64,000 nt of DNA. Source: Christiangramia sp. (lineage in GTDB: Bacteria; Bacteroidota; Bacteroidia; Flavobacteriales; Flavobacteriaceae). A model generated the notes under the pieces. It was given only the letters and a program-made list of their open reading frames with translations, had not been told where the DNA came from and did not search any database. Below, one piece after another: positions 1 to 8,553 of this stretch. The stretch lies in NCBI RefSeq assembly GCF_029937855.1, contig NZ_JAPYPC010000001.1:133275-197274 (forward strand). Reading direction: 5' to 3'. Position 1 is the stretch's first letter. Each line of letters starts with the position of its first letter. The translations under genes were made by a program, and so were the position numbers.

Positions 1-287
1 ACACCCACAAATGAAATAAGGGTTTTTTCATGGCTTTTATTTGACACATTGTTTAATCAATCATGGCCGTGATTAAAACCCTTTTTATAAAAAAGTAATG
101 AAGAAACTTGAGTTGCTTGATAAAATGTTAACAAACGCATTATTAACAAATAGAGAGTTTTTGGACTTAAATTAAGCATCCATTTATTTGAATTTATCAA
201 GGTCAGCTTCTAGTGGCTATCCTGCTTAGAATTTTTGTAAATATGAAAGCACCTTGATCATTAAATTTTATAAATGACGGTACGGCA
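1..287. other. Intergenic start of window with weak hairpin
   Basis: No gene is visible here. Nine-base arms at 18-26 and 75-83 are complementary and the right arm runs into a short T-tract (82-86), so this could be the end of a rightward transcript from outside the window. The 48-base interior makes it a weak terminator candidate. The rest is AT-rich sequence downstream of the leftward nrd operon; I see no clear terminator for that operon. Confidence 0.25.
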
Positions 288-665
288 TTAAGAAATCTTC
301 ATCGGATTTTTATTTTCATCTATCGCAACAAAGGTAAATTCTCCAGCGACTGCTTTTTCTCTGAAGTCAGTATACATTTCTTCTACAAAGATATCAACCC
401 GAACTTTTAAACTTGTGTTTCCAACCTTAGTAACGTATCCGCTTAATTCCACTATTGTTCCAGCTGGAATAGGTTTTTTAAAGTCGATTTTGTCACTACT
501 AACCGTAACCATTTGTTGCCTGCTAAATCTTGTTGCGGTTATGAAAGCAGTTTCATCCATCAATTGCATAGCCGTACCGCCAAAAAGCGTATCGTAATGA
601 TTAGTGGTATTTGGAAAAACTGCTTTGAATATTGTAGTTTTTGACTTTTCAATTTTTTGCTTCAT
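288..665 (-). CDS. Acyl-CoA thioesterase, hotdog fold (YciA/BACH-like)
   Basis: A 125-residue single hotdog-domain protein expected to hydrolyse acyl-CoA thioesters in the cytoplasm. The segment HYDTLFGGTAMQLMDETAF (about residues 23-41) matches the family pattern of a glycine-rich turn followed by the helix carrying the catalytic Asp (here in LMDE). The following SSDKIDFKKPIPAG is also typical of the YciA/BACH group. Its start overlaps the stop of the upstream PAS gene by 4 nt (ATGA), so it is translationally coupled and is the last gene of the nrdB-nrdA-PAS operon. The acyl chain preference cannot be read from sequence, and why a thioesterase sits behind ribonucleotide reductase is unclear. 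Confidence 0.85.
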   Translation of the reverse strand: MKQKIEKSKTTIFKAVFPNTTNHYDTLFGGTAMQLMDETAFITATRFSRQQMVTVSSDKIDFKKPIPAGTIVELSGYVTKVGNTSLKVRVDIFVEEMYTDFREKAVAGEFTFVAIDENKNPMKIS

Positions 666-1228
666 ATTACTTCTTTTTCAAAAGCGATGTAGTGTGTTGT
701 CTGATCGTTGAATAGAGGGATTATCTTAATTTCACAATTGTAAGGAGTTTTATTTTTTTTATAATTGACTATTCTGTCTTGAAAAGGCCGATCCTGAATA
801 ATCTTTTCTTTAAATCTTTTTTTTGATTCAATTGAAGTCTTTTCTCCATGTAAAAATCCAGGTGTTTTATTCATTGCAAATTTTTTAGAATAACCAGTCA
901 TTTTTGTAAATCCATCATTAATCCAAATTATTCTTTGACTTAAATCAGTAATGACTATAGCGTCGTAATCATTTTCTTTGAATACTATATTCAGGTCATT
1001 ACTCCATCTGAACTTTTTGGCTAAATAAATAACTTTTTGGATCTCCACATTTTTCTTTGCTTCAGTTATCCTCTTGTGATAATTCTCCATAAAAATATCC
1101 CAGCTCAATAAAGGCCCCCTTCTCAACTTTGAAGAATCTATCTGATGCTTGATCTTGTTATATTCTTCCTGCGACAATCCAGATAAAAAAATATCTAAAC
1201 ACCGCATATTATATAAATTGTGTTTCAT
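662..1228 (-). CDS. PAS-domain protein, no output domain
   Basis: A 188-residue protein with an unassigned N-terminal half and one PAS domain at about residues 88-186 (DAIVITDLSQRIIWINDGFT, then TGYS). The segment NKTPGFLHG aligns with the flavin-binding GxNCRFLQ motif of LOV domains, but Pro123 replaces the photoactive Cys, so it is a LOV-like PAS without LOV photochemistry. No kinase, cyclase, GGDEF or DNA-binding domain follows. It lies 9 nt after nrdA and overlaps the thioesterase gene by 4 nt, so it should be co-transcribed with ribonucleotide reductase. A sensory or protein-interaction role is inference. Confidence 0.75.
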   Translation of the reverse strand: MKHNLYNMRCLDIFLSGLSQEEYNKIKHQIDSSKLRRGPLLSWDIFMENYHKRITEAKKNVEIQKVIYLAKKFRWSNDLNIVFKENDYDAIVITDLSQRIIWINDGFTKMTGYSKKFAMNKTPGFLHGEKTSIESKKRFKEKIIQDRPFQDRIVNYKKNKTPYNCEIKIIPLFNDQTTHYIAFEKEVI

Positions 1229-1237
1229 GTTTTAATT

Positions 1238-2932
1238 TTATGCTTCACAACTGGAACAGCTTACAATATTTGATACAAATTCTTTAGAAACACTTTGACT
1301 TCTCTGGTAATACAAGGTTTTCACTCCAAGTTTCCAGGCTTCTATCATCAATTTATTTACTTCCCTAATAGGTAATCCTGCCGGTATATTTAGATTAAGA
1401 CTTTGTGCCTGGTCGATAAATTTCTGCCTTATAGAAGCCTGCTGAATGATTTCCAGCTGACTAATCTCTTTAAAGGTTTTGAAAATATCCTTTTCTTCTT
1501 GTGTCAAAGTATCTAAATGCTGAATACTACCATGATTTAGCATAATACTTCTCCAGGTCTCTTCATTATCTAATCCCTTTTCTTCAAGTAACCCTTTAAG
1601 GTATTTATTCTTTCTCATAAAGTTTCCTTTTGCAAGACCCGCTTTATAATAATTACTACTGAAAGGTTCAATTCCCGGTGATGTTTGACCAAGAATTGCG
1701 GAAGAAGAAGTAGTTGGTGCGATAGCCATTAAAGTGGTGTTTCTTAATCCATAGCCTTTGAGAATCTCCGGTTCTCCATAAATTCCTGCCAATTCTTTAC
1801 TAGCTTTTTTGGCTTTAACGCTAATATCTTCAAATATCTGGTGGGTAATTCCTTTTGCACGCATACCTTCAAAAGGAATTCTATTTTTCTGTAAATATGA
1901 ATGCCAACCCATGGCTCCCAGGCCAAGTGCCCGGTGATTTTTAGCAAAACGGTTGGCTGAAGATAAATAATGGTTTGCTTCAGTTTTAGCAATAAACTCC
2001 TGTAGCACTCCGTCTAAGAAATAAACTGCAAGCTTGACCGCTTCGGTATCTTTCCATTCATCATATAATTCCAGATTCATGGAAGAAAGACAACAAATAA
2101 ATGATTCGTCTATCGTAGAAGGTAAAGCTATCTCAGAACACAAATTACTGGAATGGATGGTTCTGTTTTTATCTTTGTAAACCTGGGGTTTAAAACGGTT
2201 TACATTATCCTTGAATAAAATGTAGGGCAATCCCTTTTGTTGGCGGCTTTCCAAAACTTTGGCCCATATTTCACGCTTTTCCATGTCTCCATCTATCATC
2301 TCCTGCATCCAGTAGTCGGGTACACAAACTCCACTGAATAAATTCTGAATTGGATTACCGATATTTTTTATTTCCAGAAACTCTTTGATATCCGGGTGAT
2401 CTATATCCAAATATGCAGCAAATGCTCCCCGACGCACCCCTCCCTGAGAAATTGTATCCATGGCCGTATCAAAAAGCTTCATAAAACTGGTTGCTCCACT
2501 GCTTTTTCCATTATCCGTAACCGCACTGCCGCGTCCTCTCAATTCCCCGAAATAGCCGGAGGTTCCTCCGCCAATTTTGGTTTGCATAATCACCTCGCCA
2601 AGTTTATGGGTGATGCCTTCAATATTATCTGGCACATATACATTAAAACATGAAATTGGCAAACCCCGTTCTGTTCCCATATTTGCCCATATTGGTGAAC
2701 TTAAACTCATCCAACCCCGCTCAATCATCTCAATAAAAGCTTCGGCTAATTCCGGTTTATATAACCTTTTTGCTGAAGCATTAGCTATACGTGCTATAGC
2801 AGATTTAACGGTTTCTCCTTTTAAAAGATATCCTCTGTTTAATATTTGCTGACTTTCATCATTAAGCCACCAAAGTCTTTTATTTGTAGGTTCATTTTCA
2901 ATTAAAGGCTGAGTTTTTACAGTTGTAGTCAT
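1238..2932 (-). CDS. nrdA: Ribonucleoside-diphosphate reductase, large subunit
   Basis: Catalytic subunit of class I ribonucleotide reductase, which makes dNDPs from NDPs with NrdB as radical donor. Visible active-site features are the redox Cys in LPISCFN (Cys95), the NLCSE loop with the thiyl Cys265, the second redox Cys near FICC (280-281), the radical-transfer Tyr pair in LKTLYYQRS, and the C-terminal shuttle pair SCSSCEA (Cys559, Cys562). At 564 residues it is much shorter than E. coli NrdA (761). The sequence enters the catalytic domain almost at once, so the N-terminal ATP-cone that gives dATP inhibition is missing. It follows nrdB by 32 nt under the upstream cobalamin riboswitch. Confidence 0.95.
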   Translation of the reverse strand: MTTTVKTQPLIENEPTNKRLWWLNDESQQILNRGYLLKGETVKSAIARIANASAKRLYKPELAEAFIEMIERGWMSLSSPIWANMGTERGLPISCFNVYVPDNIEGITHKLGEVIMQTKIGGGTSGYFGELRGRGSAVTDNGKSSGATSFMKLFDTAMDTISQGGVRRGAFAAYLDIDHPDIKEFLEIKNIGNPIQNLFSGVCVPDYWMQEMIDGDMEKREIWAKVLESRQQKGLPYILFKDNVNRFKPQVYKDKNRTIHSSNLCSEIALPSTIDESFICCLSSMNLELYDEWKDTEAVKLAVYFLDGVLQEFIAKTEANHYLSSANRFAKNHRALGLGAMGWHSYLQKNRIPFEGMRAKGITHQIFEDISVKAKKASKELAGIYGEPEILKGYGLRNTTLMAIAPTTSSSAILGQTSPGIEPFSSNYYKAGLAKGNFMRKNKYLKGLLEEKGLDNEETWRSIMLNHGSIQHLDTLTQEEKDIFKTFKEISQLEIIQQASIRQKFIDQAQSLNLNIPAGLPIREVNKLMIEAWKLGVKTLYYQRSQSVSKEFVSNIVSCSSCEA

Positions 2933-2964
2933 GGCGTTTCTCGTTTTTTCTAGCTTTGGATTAA

Positions 2965-3939
2965 TTAAAAAAGATCTGCTGCAGTAATGCTTTTATCATG
3001 CTTGGTGTACTCTACGGGGCGTCTTGCAAAGAAATCATCAAGACTATTAGCAAAAACTTCTTCCTCGAACCAAAGCATTGGCTGATATTCTTCAGGAGTG
3101 ATATTATAGATTTTTGGAAGTCCAATACTCTGTAAACTTCCATCTAGACGAAATTTCATAAAATCCATCAAATTCTTTTTACTGATATTTTCTAACTTTC
3201 CGTTTTCAAAAATCCAATCAAGGATTTCTTCTTCAACCTCAATAGATTTTTTGACAATCTTCAATAATTTTTCGTTTAGTTCTTCATTAAAATAATCGGG
3301 ATATTCTTCACGAATTTTATTAATAATATAGACTCCTGCGTTAGCATGAATTTGTTCATCTACGGAAGTCCATGCGATAATATTGCTGATATTCTTCATC
3401 ACGCCTTTAAAACGATTAAAAGAAAGTACGATAGCAAACTGACTAAATAAGGACACATTTTCAATTAAAATGGAAAACAAAATTAAAGAAGAGACATACT
3501 CTCGGGGATCATCTGCCTTGCTATATTCCAGGGCTTCAGATAAGTATTCGATTCGGTTTTTAATAGCCGGCACTTCAATTACCTTTGCAAATTCATTGTT
3601 ATAACCTAACACTTCTAAAAGCCGGGAATAAGCCTGCGAATGCCTAAATTCACATTCAGCGAAAGTACTTCCAAGTCCGTTGAATTCCGGTTTCGGCAAG
3701 TGCTTATAAAGATCTCCCCAAAACGACTTAACTGCTATTTCAATTTGTGCTATTGCCAGCAGGCTTTTCTTCACTACGTCTTTTTCCCCTTCAGATAGAT
3801 AAGTATGAAAATCCTGCACGTCTGCCGTAAAATCTACTTCAGAGTGTACCCAGAAAGACTGGTTGATAGCATCTGTAAAATCTAAAACTTCAGGATACTC
3901 AAAGGGTTTATAGTTTAGCCTCTTTCTAAAAATACTCAT
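2965..3939 (-). CDS. nrdB: Ribonucleoside-diphosphate reductase, small subunit
   Basis: Ferritin-like radical subunit of class I ribonucleotide reductase (324 residues). Metal ligands are recognisable: Glu67 in AQIEIAVKSFW, Glu97 and His100 in ECEFRHSQAY, Glu in LIENVSLFSQF, and Glu/His in DEQIHANAG. Tyr104 is seven residues after Glu97, exactly where E. coli has its radical Tyr122, so a tyrosyl-radical enzyme is expected. There is no N-terminal ATP-cone of the kind described on some flavobacterial NrdB proteins, so neither subunit carries one. It is the first gene of the operon, about 118 nt downstream of a cobalamin riboswitch. Confidence 0.95.
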   Translation of the reverse strand: MSIFRKRLNYKPFEYPEVLDFTDAINQSFWVHSEVDFTADVQDFHTYLSEGEKDVVKKSLLAIAQIEIAVKSFWGDLYKHLPKPEFNGLGSTFAECEFRHSQAYSRLLEVLGYNNEFAKVIEVPAIKNRIEYLSEALEYSKADDPREYVSSLILFSILIENVSLFSQFAIVLSFNRFKGVMKNISNIIAWTSVDEQIHANAGVYIINKIREEYPDYFNEELNEKLLKIVKKSIEVEEEILDWIFENGKLENISKKNLMDFMKFRLDGSLQSIGLPKIYNITPEEYQPMLWFEEEVFANSLDDFFARRPVEYTKHDKSITAADLF

Positions 3940-4057
3940 ATAGCTTATGTATTATGTATGAAACAAAAGCATAAAATGAAATGGAAGAGGATAGAATCGA
4001 ATAAGAAAGAAACGAAATAATCCATGACCATTACTTTTTATGCGAAAGTAAAAGTCA

Positions 4058-4154
4058 TTGATCCGAAAAGGCATTCTGGCTTATAATCTTAGATTATTTA
4101 CAGTTGCGCAACAGCTCATGAATTTCACATGATTCCCCTTGAATATCGAACCAA
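4058..4154 (-). promoter_or_regulatory. Cobalamin (B12) riboswitch upstream of nrdB
   Basis: Read leftward, this stretch has the landmarks of a cobalamin aptamer: a GGGGAATCATGTGAAATTCA block with a hairpin (4119-4138), the conserved core GCGCAACTGTAA (about 4098-4109), and the B12 box AAGCCAGAATGCC (4070-4082). A closing P1 helix can be drawn between TTGGTTC (4148-4154) and GGATCAA (4058-4064), seven consecutive pairs. Just downstream, 4030-4057 can form further hairpins that may be the expression platform; no T-tract terminator is obvious, so control may be translational. A TATTTTTAC element at about 4165-4175 could be the -7 box. The rest of the 3940-4322 gap holds no gene. B12 elements on B12-independent reductases are known in other bacteria; the effector here is inference. 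Confidence 0.85.
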
Positions 4155-4322
4155 CGAAGTATGTGTAAAAATAAAAAGAAAGAAGAACTGATCATTTGAT
4201 AGCAATTTTAGTTGTTAACACAGTTCTTCACATTTAAATTCATTTCCAAAGGGAAAATAAGCTCTTAGATATTTTAAGGAAAGTTCCCGTAGAGTTAATT
4301 ATGCTGTATATGGTAGGAATAA

Positions 4323-4676
4323 TTAGAAAATTAAATCATCCAGTAAATCTTGCAGATTCCAGTTGAATAATACGCCTTCGATTAGATCTTTAATAGCTTT
4401 CAGCTCATTTGTGCTCACTACCAGGCTTAACCCCGTTAAGGGAGTTACCAGTAAAATACTACGGCAGTTTTCAGGATTTTGACATTTGTGACATTTAGAA
4501 TAATTAATAGAAGCATCTTCTATTAATTCTCTGAACAGTTCCAATTCAGATTTTTCGAGTTCCAGGTTCAAATCTCTAAATACCAGCTGGATTTTCAATT
4601 TTTTTGGGATATTATTCCATAAAAAACCTATTCCAAACGGATTATAATATAAAATGTGGATATCCCTGTCTTCCAT
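4323..4676 (-). CDS. Hypothetical protein in the PepSY/TonB operon
   Basis: A 117-residue soluble protein that I do not recognise. It lacks a signal peptide and membrane segments. It contains a cysteine cluster CHKCQNPENCRS (about residues 62-73) that could bind a metal, inside an alpha/beta sequence with an acidic, leucine-rich C terminus. It starts 5 nt after the PepSY gene, so it is the third gene of the operon led by the TonB-dependent siderophore receptor, and a role linked to iron is plausible only by context. Confidence 0.65.
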   Translation of the reverse strand: MEDRDIHILYYNPFGIGFLWNNIPKKLKIQLVFRDLNLELEKSELELFRELIEDASINYSKCHKCQNPENCRSILLVTPLTGLSLVVSTNELKAIKDLIEGVLFNWNLQDLLDDLIF

Positions 4677-4681
4677 TGTTA

Positions 4682-5965
4682 TTACTTAGTTACTGCCCTG
4701 TTCATCCTGAACACAAAAATGTAATAAGTAAGTGCCAGAAAAATTATCCAGCCTACACTTATGATGAGAATGCTATTAGGTGAAGCCTTATATTGTTCTA
4801 TCAGCATTGCGTACATGCCAGACATAATAAGTAGGAATATCCCCCAGTTTAAATAACCCCACCATCCCATTACCACGTCCTTTTTACTTTTTGCGGCTTT
4901 TCTTTTTAAAGTGATCCAGATTCCGGAAAGAATTAAAAATGAAATACCCATGCCCAGCACAAACCAGATGATTTTTGTAATGAGTCCACCCCAGTATCCA
5001 AAATGCAAAGGATCTGCTATATCATTCAGCCACATAACGGTATCCATTTCTTCAGCTTTTTGTACTTTGATCACTTCATAGGTATATGGATTTATATATA
5101 ACCTGTTGGCCCTTTGCCTAACAAGGGGCATATCACTCTTACCGGTTAAATAAATATTGCTGCTGGGAGACTGGGGAGGAAGAATATCTCCCACTTCAAT
5201 CCCTGGAATATTAGATTTGGCTATATCAACCGCTTTATCATAATCTACCGAATAACTTAAATTTGTACTGTTGGTTTTAGTGACTATATTATCAACGAGG
5301 GGAGGACTTGGATTAACTTCTTCTCCAACCCCAGCTATATTAGCGCGTTCTATAAAATACCAGATACCCGTGATGGAAAATAAGAGGGAAAAAGGAACAG
5401 ACCATAAACCGATAAGCCGGTGGGTACTTCTAAAAAATACCAATGGGCCTTTGTTCAGTTTTAATTCGAATAATTTCCTCCACCATTTTTTATAAAAGAA
5501 CAGCGCCGTAATTAGGGATATCAATAATAGAAAACCGAAGAATAGTACAATGTAATTTCCTATTTGCTCAAATGGAATAAATAAATAATAATGGAGATCC
5601 CGAAAAAACCTCTGAAAGGTTATCGCTGTCTCTCCCTGGATTTCCCCAGTATACGGATTTGCATATACATAGGTGCGGATATCATTTTCATTTTTATATA
5701 TAATATCGCACAAATATGGCTCATCAGGCCGCATCCAATAACCAATAGCTGCATTTGGGTATTTCTCCTGAAAATTTTTGACGATGGTGTTTCGGGAAAT
5801 AAATTCAGTTTTAGGATTTGCTCTACTTGCCGGATTGAATAACCAGTCCATCTAATAACTGAGCGTGGCCAGAGTACCAGAAAAGCATACTATAAAAAAT
5901 AGTATGCTTAACTTCGTGCCAATCCAACTGTGTAATTGAAAAAAATATTTCTTTTTTAACTTCAT
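4682..5965 (-). pseudogene. PepSY-associated membrane protein, interrupted by in-frame TAG
   Basis: The full reading frame starts at 5965 (MKLKKKYFFQLHSWIGTK...) one base after the stop of the TonB receptor gene and gives a typical PepSY-TM protein: membrane helix 1 with FSGTLATLSY, then MDWLFNPA, periplasmic PepSY regions and further helices, ending at 4682. Codon 38 (5852-5854) is TAG where relatives usually have Glu (TLS-x-E-x-DW); one base change from GAG would explain it. An ATG follows at 5849-5851, so a 389-residue product without helix 1 could still be made, but its topology would be wrong. Everything else is intact, suggesting a recent lesion, a sequence error, or read-through. The family accompanies siderophore receptors and may reduce ferric complexes. 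Confidence 0.85.
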
Positions 5966-5966
5966 A

Positions 5967-8390
5967 CTAAAAAGTATAACCTACACTTAAAAGGTAATTT
6001 CTAGGAGCTCCAGGGAATAATCGCGTATAACTATAACCCCCAACCCAATGTGTTTTGTCAAAAATATTGTTTAAGGTCAAGGCCAGTTTTACTTTATTTA
6101 CTTTATAAGATAATCCCGTGTCCCAAACCATGTATCCTGGAAGCTGCAGGCTTTGTTCAAAGGTATTTCGTTCTGTTACAAAGCTGGTTCCAAGGTTGAA
6201 GTTTACTCCGTCAAGAAAATTTTCTGTGAAATTATAATTTGCAAAAAATCCTCCCGAATGTTTAGGAGCATTCTCTTTTATTTGTCCTTCTAATGATTCA
6301 TCAGCACTTTCGGTAATTTTAGCAATGTTATATGCATAATTAGCCGTGACACTCAGGTTTCGGGATATTTTTCCATTGACATCAATTTCAACTCCTTTGG
6401 ATTCTTCACCTCCTCTTTGAATTAATTGACCAGTATCAACATTAGGGATCAGGATGTTTTTATTCTCTATATGATAAAGAGCGAGGTTTACTGCTAGCTG
6501 ATCTTTAAAGAACGTCGATTTCGCACCTACTTCGTACATTCTTCCCGTTAGGGGATCAAAAGGACCTCCGTTTTCTCCAGTTAGGTCGCTTGGGTTCTGA
6601 GGTTGAAAACTTTCGGTATAGGTTCCATAAAGATTGATGTTATCATTAAGAGTATAAACAAGTCCCAGCCTGGGAAGGAATTTCTTCTGCTGTCTTTCTT
6701 CTTCATTTGATTGCTTATAATTGAGAATGTCGGTATAAAATTCCTGACGAAGACCTATCAGTACTTTTATTTTTTTCCATTCCATCTGATCTTGGATATA
6801 AACTCCGTTAGTATAATATTTATCAGGGTCTATTTCATACCTGTCAAGGATATAATCACTTGGATAACCCAGCAGGTATTCAGGATCCTCTAAATTGAAA
6901 TGAGGTATATTCGGTACGGGATTCCCGTTTTCATCAAAAAAGAACCGCTCTGGGGTTTCAGGATTATAAGTGTCCAATCCCCCGTCCTGTGTTCTATAAA
7001 TTGCTCCACTGCTGGTGAAAATACCGCCTCCTCCAGTTGGAATTGCAGATTGAATGTAATCGTACCCTAGCAATAGTTTATGTTTAATATCACCGGTTGA
7101 AGTATTATAAATAAAGTAGGAGCTAATATTATCGTTCACACGCTTTTGTTCTCGGGCACTTATTCTCATACCCATTAGTGTTGGAATTTCATTTCCAAGG
7201 CTGTCTACAGCAAATCGGTTAGAAGTTCGATGTTCAAACAGGTCTTCCTCAAAACCATAACGCATATAAGAAGCATTAAAGGAGAAATCATCGGTAAATT
7301 GATGATTTAATGAGAGTGTACCATAAGCAACATTGGTTTTATGATAATCATTGGCTGCTCCAATGGCAAAGGAAATAGGAGTTGAGTTAAGATCTGTCCC
7401 TGATGTTGCTCCAAAAATTGGCTGGCCACGGTCTAATTTTCCATCAAAATTTGTGATGACCAGATCAAAATTTAGCCTGGTCTTATCGGTGGGAAGAAAA
7501 GAAATTGAAGGAGCTACCATAAATGATTTGAACTCCTGTAAGTCCCGAAAAGAATCTGAATTTTCGTAAGCCAGATTGAGCCTGTATAACAAGGTTTTCT
7601 TTTCATCCAAGGGGCCGGTAAAATCAAGGGTAGATCTTAATGTATTAAAGCTACCTGTAGTAAAATTGATTGCTTTTCGATCTACAGCTAGAGGCTTTTT
7701 TGTAACTCTGTTAAGAGTTCCTCCCGGAGAGGCATTTCCGAACATAGCAGAAGCAGGCCCTTTGATCACTTCTACTCTTTCTAGATTTGCGAGAATTGTC
7801 TGAGGACCAAATAAATTGATGACTCTCAATCCGTTAATCAGTTCCTGTTGAGACCTGAAACCACGGATGACATAATCATTATAATATGAGAATTGATTAA
7901 TTCCACTTACGTTTTGGACAACATCATTCACTCTGTAGGCTTGCCTGTCAGCAAACACCTCTTTCGTGACATAGCTTATAGCTTGTGGAATTTCTTTAAC
8001 AGGGGTTGCAGTTTTTGTTCCTGAAAAAGCAATGGCATTTTTATAGGTTCTGGCGCGTCTTCCGGTAATTTCAATTTCCTGTAAATTTTCATTCGAGGTT
8101 TCAAGAGCGAAATTTAATTCTAAACTCTGCCCTGATTTTAAATCTATGACTTCCGTTTGATCTTCATAGCCTAAGAAAGAGGCCACCATATTATATGATC
8201 CAGGTTGAAGATCCTTAAATTCATAGTAGCCATTAAAATCAGTAAGGGTCCCTTTAATTCCGTTTAGCATAATATTAACTCCCGGAATGGGAACATCATT
8301 TTCATCTAAAACAGTTCCAGATAAACTGGAATTTTGTCCCTGAGAGGACACAATAAAAAATAAAAGAATAGGTAGTAGTAGTGATTTCAT
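5967..8390 (-). CDS. TonB-dependent siderophore receptor
   Basis: Outer-membrane receptor of about 807 residues. After a signal peptide (MKSLLLPILLFFIVSSQGQ) comes a carboxypeptidase-regulatory-like beta domain (LSGTVLDENDVPIPGVNIML), then the plug (EIPQAISYVTKEVFADRQAY, NDYVIRGF, EVIKGPASAMFG), then the beta-barrel ending in LSVGYTF with a terminal Phe. The plug motifs are those of the FpvA/FhuA-like siderophore class. I chose the ATG at 8390; an ATG ten codons upstream (8420) lies inside the likely -7 promoter element and precedes the signal peptide. It heads an operon with the PepSY gene (1 nt gap) and a small protein. The ligand, probably a ferric siderophore, cannot be named. Confidence 0.9.
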   Translation of the reverse strand: MKSLLLPILLFFIVSSQGQNSSLSGTVLDENDVPIPGVNIMLNGIKGTLTDFNGYYEFKDLQPGSYNMVASFLGYEDQTEVIDLKSGQSLELNFALETSNENLQEIEITGRRARTYKNAIAFSGTKTATPVKEIPQAISYVTKEVFADRQAYRVNDVVQNVSGINQFSYYNDYVIRGFRSQQELINGLRVINLFGPQTILANLERVEVIKGPASAMFGNASPGGTLNRVTKKPLAVDRKAINFTTGSFNTLRSTLDFTGPLDEKKTLLYRLNLAYENSDSFRDLQEFKSFMVAPSISFLPTDKTRLNFDLVITNFDGKLDRGQPIFGATSGTDLNSTPISFAIGAANDYHKTNVAYGTLSLNHQFTDDFSFNASYMRYGFEEDLFEHRTSNRFAVDSLGNEIPTLMGMRISAREQKRVNDNISSYFIYNTSTGDIKHKLLLGYDYIQSAIPTGGGGIFTSSGAIYRTQDGGLDTYNPETPERFFFDENGNPVPNIPHFNLEDPEYLLGYPSDYILDRYEIDPDKYYTNGVYIQDQMEWKKIKVLIGLRQEFYTDILNYKQSNEEERQQKKFLPRLGLVYTLNDNINLYGTYTESFQPQNPSDLTGENGGPFDPLTGRMYEVGAKSTFFKDQLAVNLALYHIENKNILIPNVDTGQLIQRGGEESKGVEIDVNGKISRNLSVTANYAYNIAKITESADESLEGQIKENAPKHSGGFFANYNFTENFLDGVNFNLGTSFVTERNTFEQSLQLPGYMVWDTGLSYKVNKVKLALTLNNIFDKTHWVGGYSYTRLFPGAPRNYLLSVGYTF

Positions 8391-8417
8391 TTTTGGTTTT
8401 TGCTTGTTTTCTGCGAA

Positions 8418-8453
8418 CAAATATAAAAACCTTAATGTTATTTAGACTAAATA
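8418..8453 (-). promoter_or_regulatory. Fur-like palindrome and -7 box of the TonB operon
   Basis: The leftward strand reads TATATTTG at 8425-8418, a match to the Bacteroidota -7 element TAnnTTTG, placing the transcript start shortly upstream of the 8390 ATG. Directly upstream, 8439-8453 is a perfect 7-1-7 palindrome, TATTTAG-T-CTAAATA, occupying the place of the -33 element. A 7-1-7 AT-rich palindrome over the promoter of a siderophore receptor suggests a Fur operator; that identification is inference. Confidence 0.55.
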
Positions 8454-8553
8454 CAAATAGAATATTTTGGATTTTCTTATAGACCTAATTTTTTCTTATT
8501 GAATCAGAGTGAGTTAATGATACAAAAATGTTATTTATTTAAATATTCTTAAA

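Noticed and set aside
4323-4676. Zinc-finger regulator of the TonB operon
   Set aside because: The cysteine cluster is suggestive, but no DNA-binding fold is evident, so I left it as hypothetical.
8388-8420. Longer N terminus for the TonB receptor (ATG at 8420)
   Set aside because: That ATG lies in the likely -7 promoter box and would put charged residues before a clear signal peptide.
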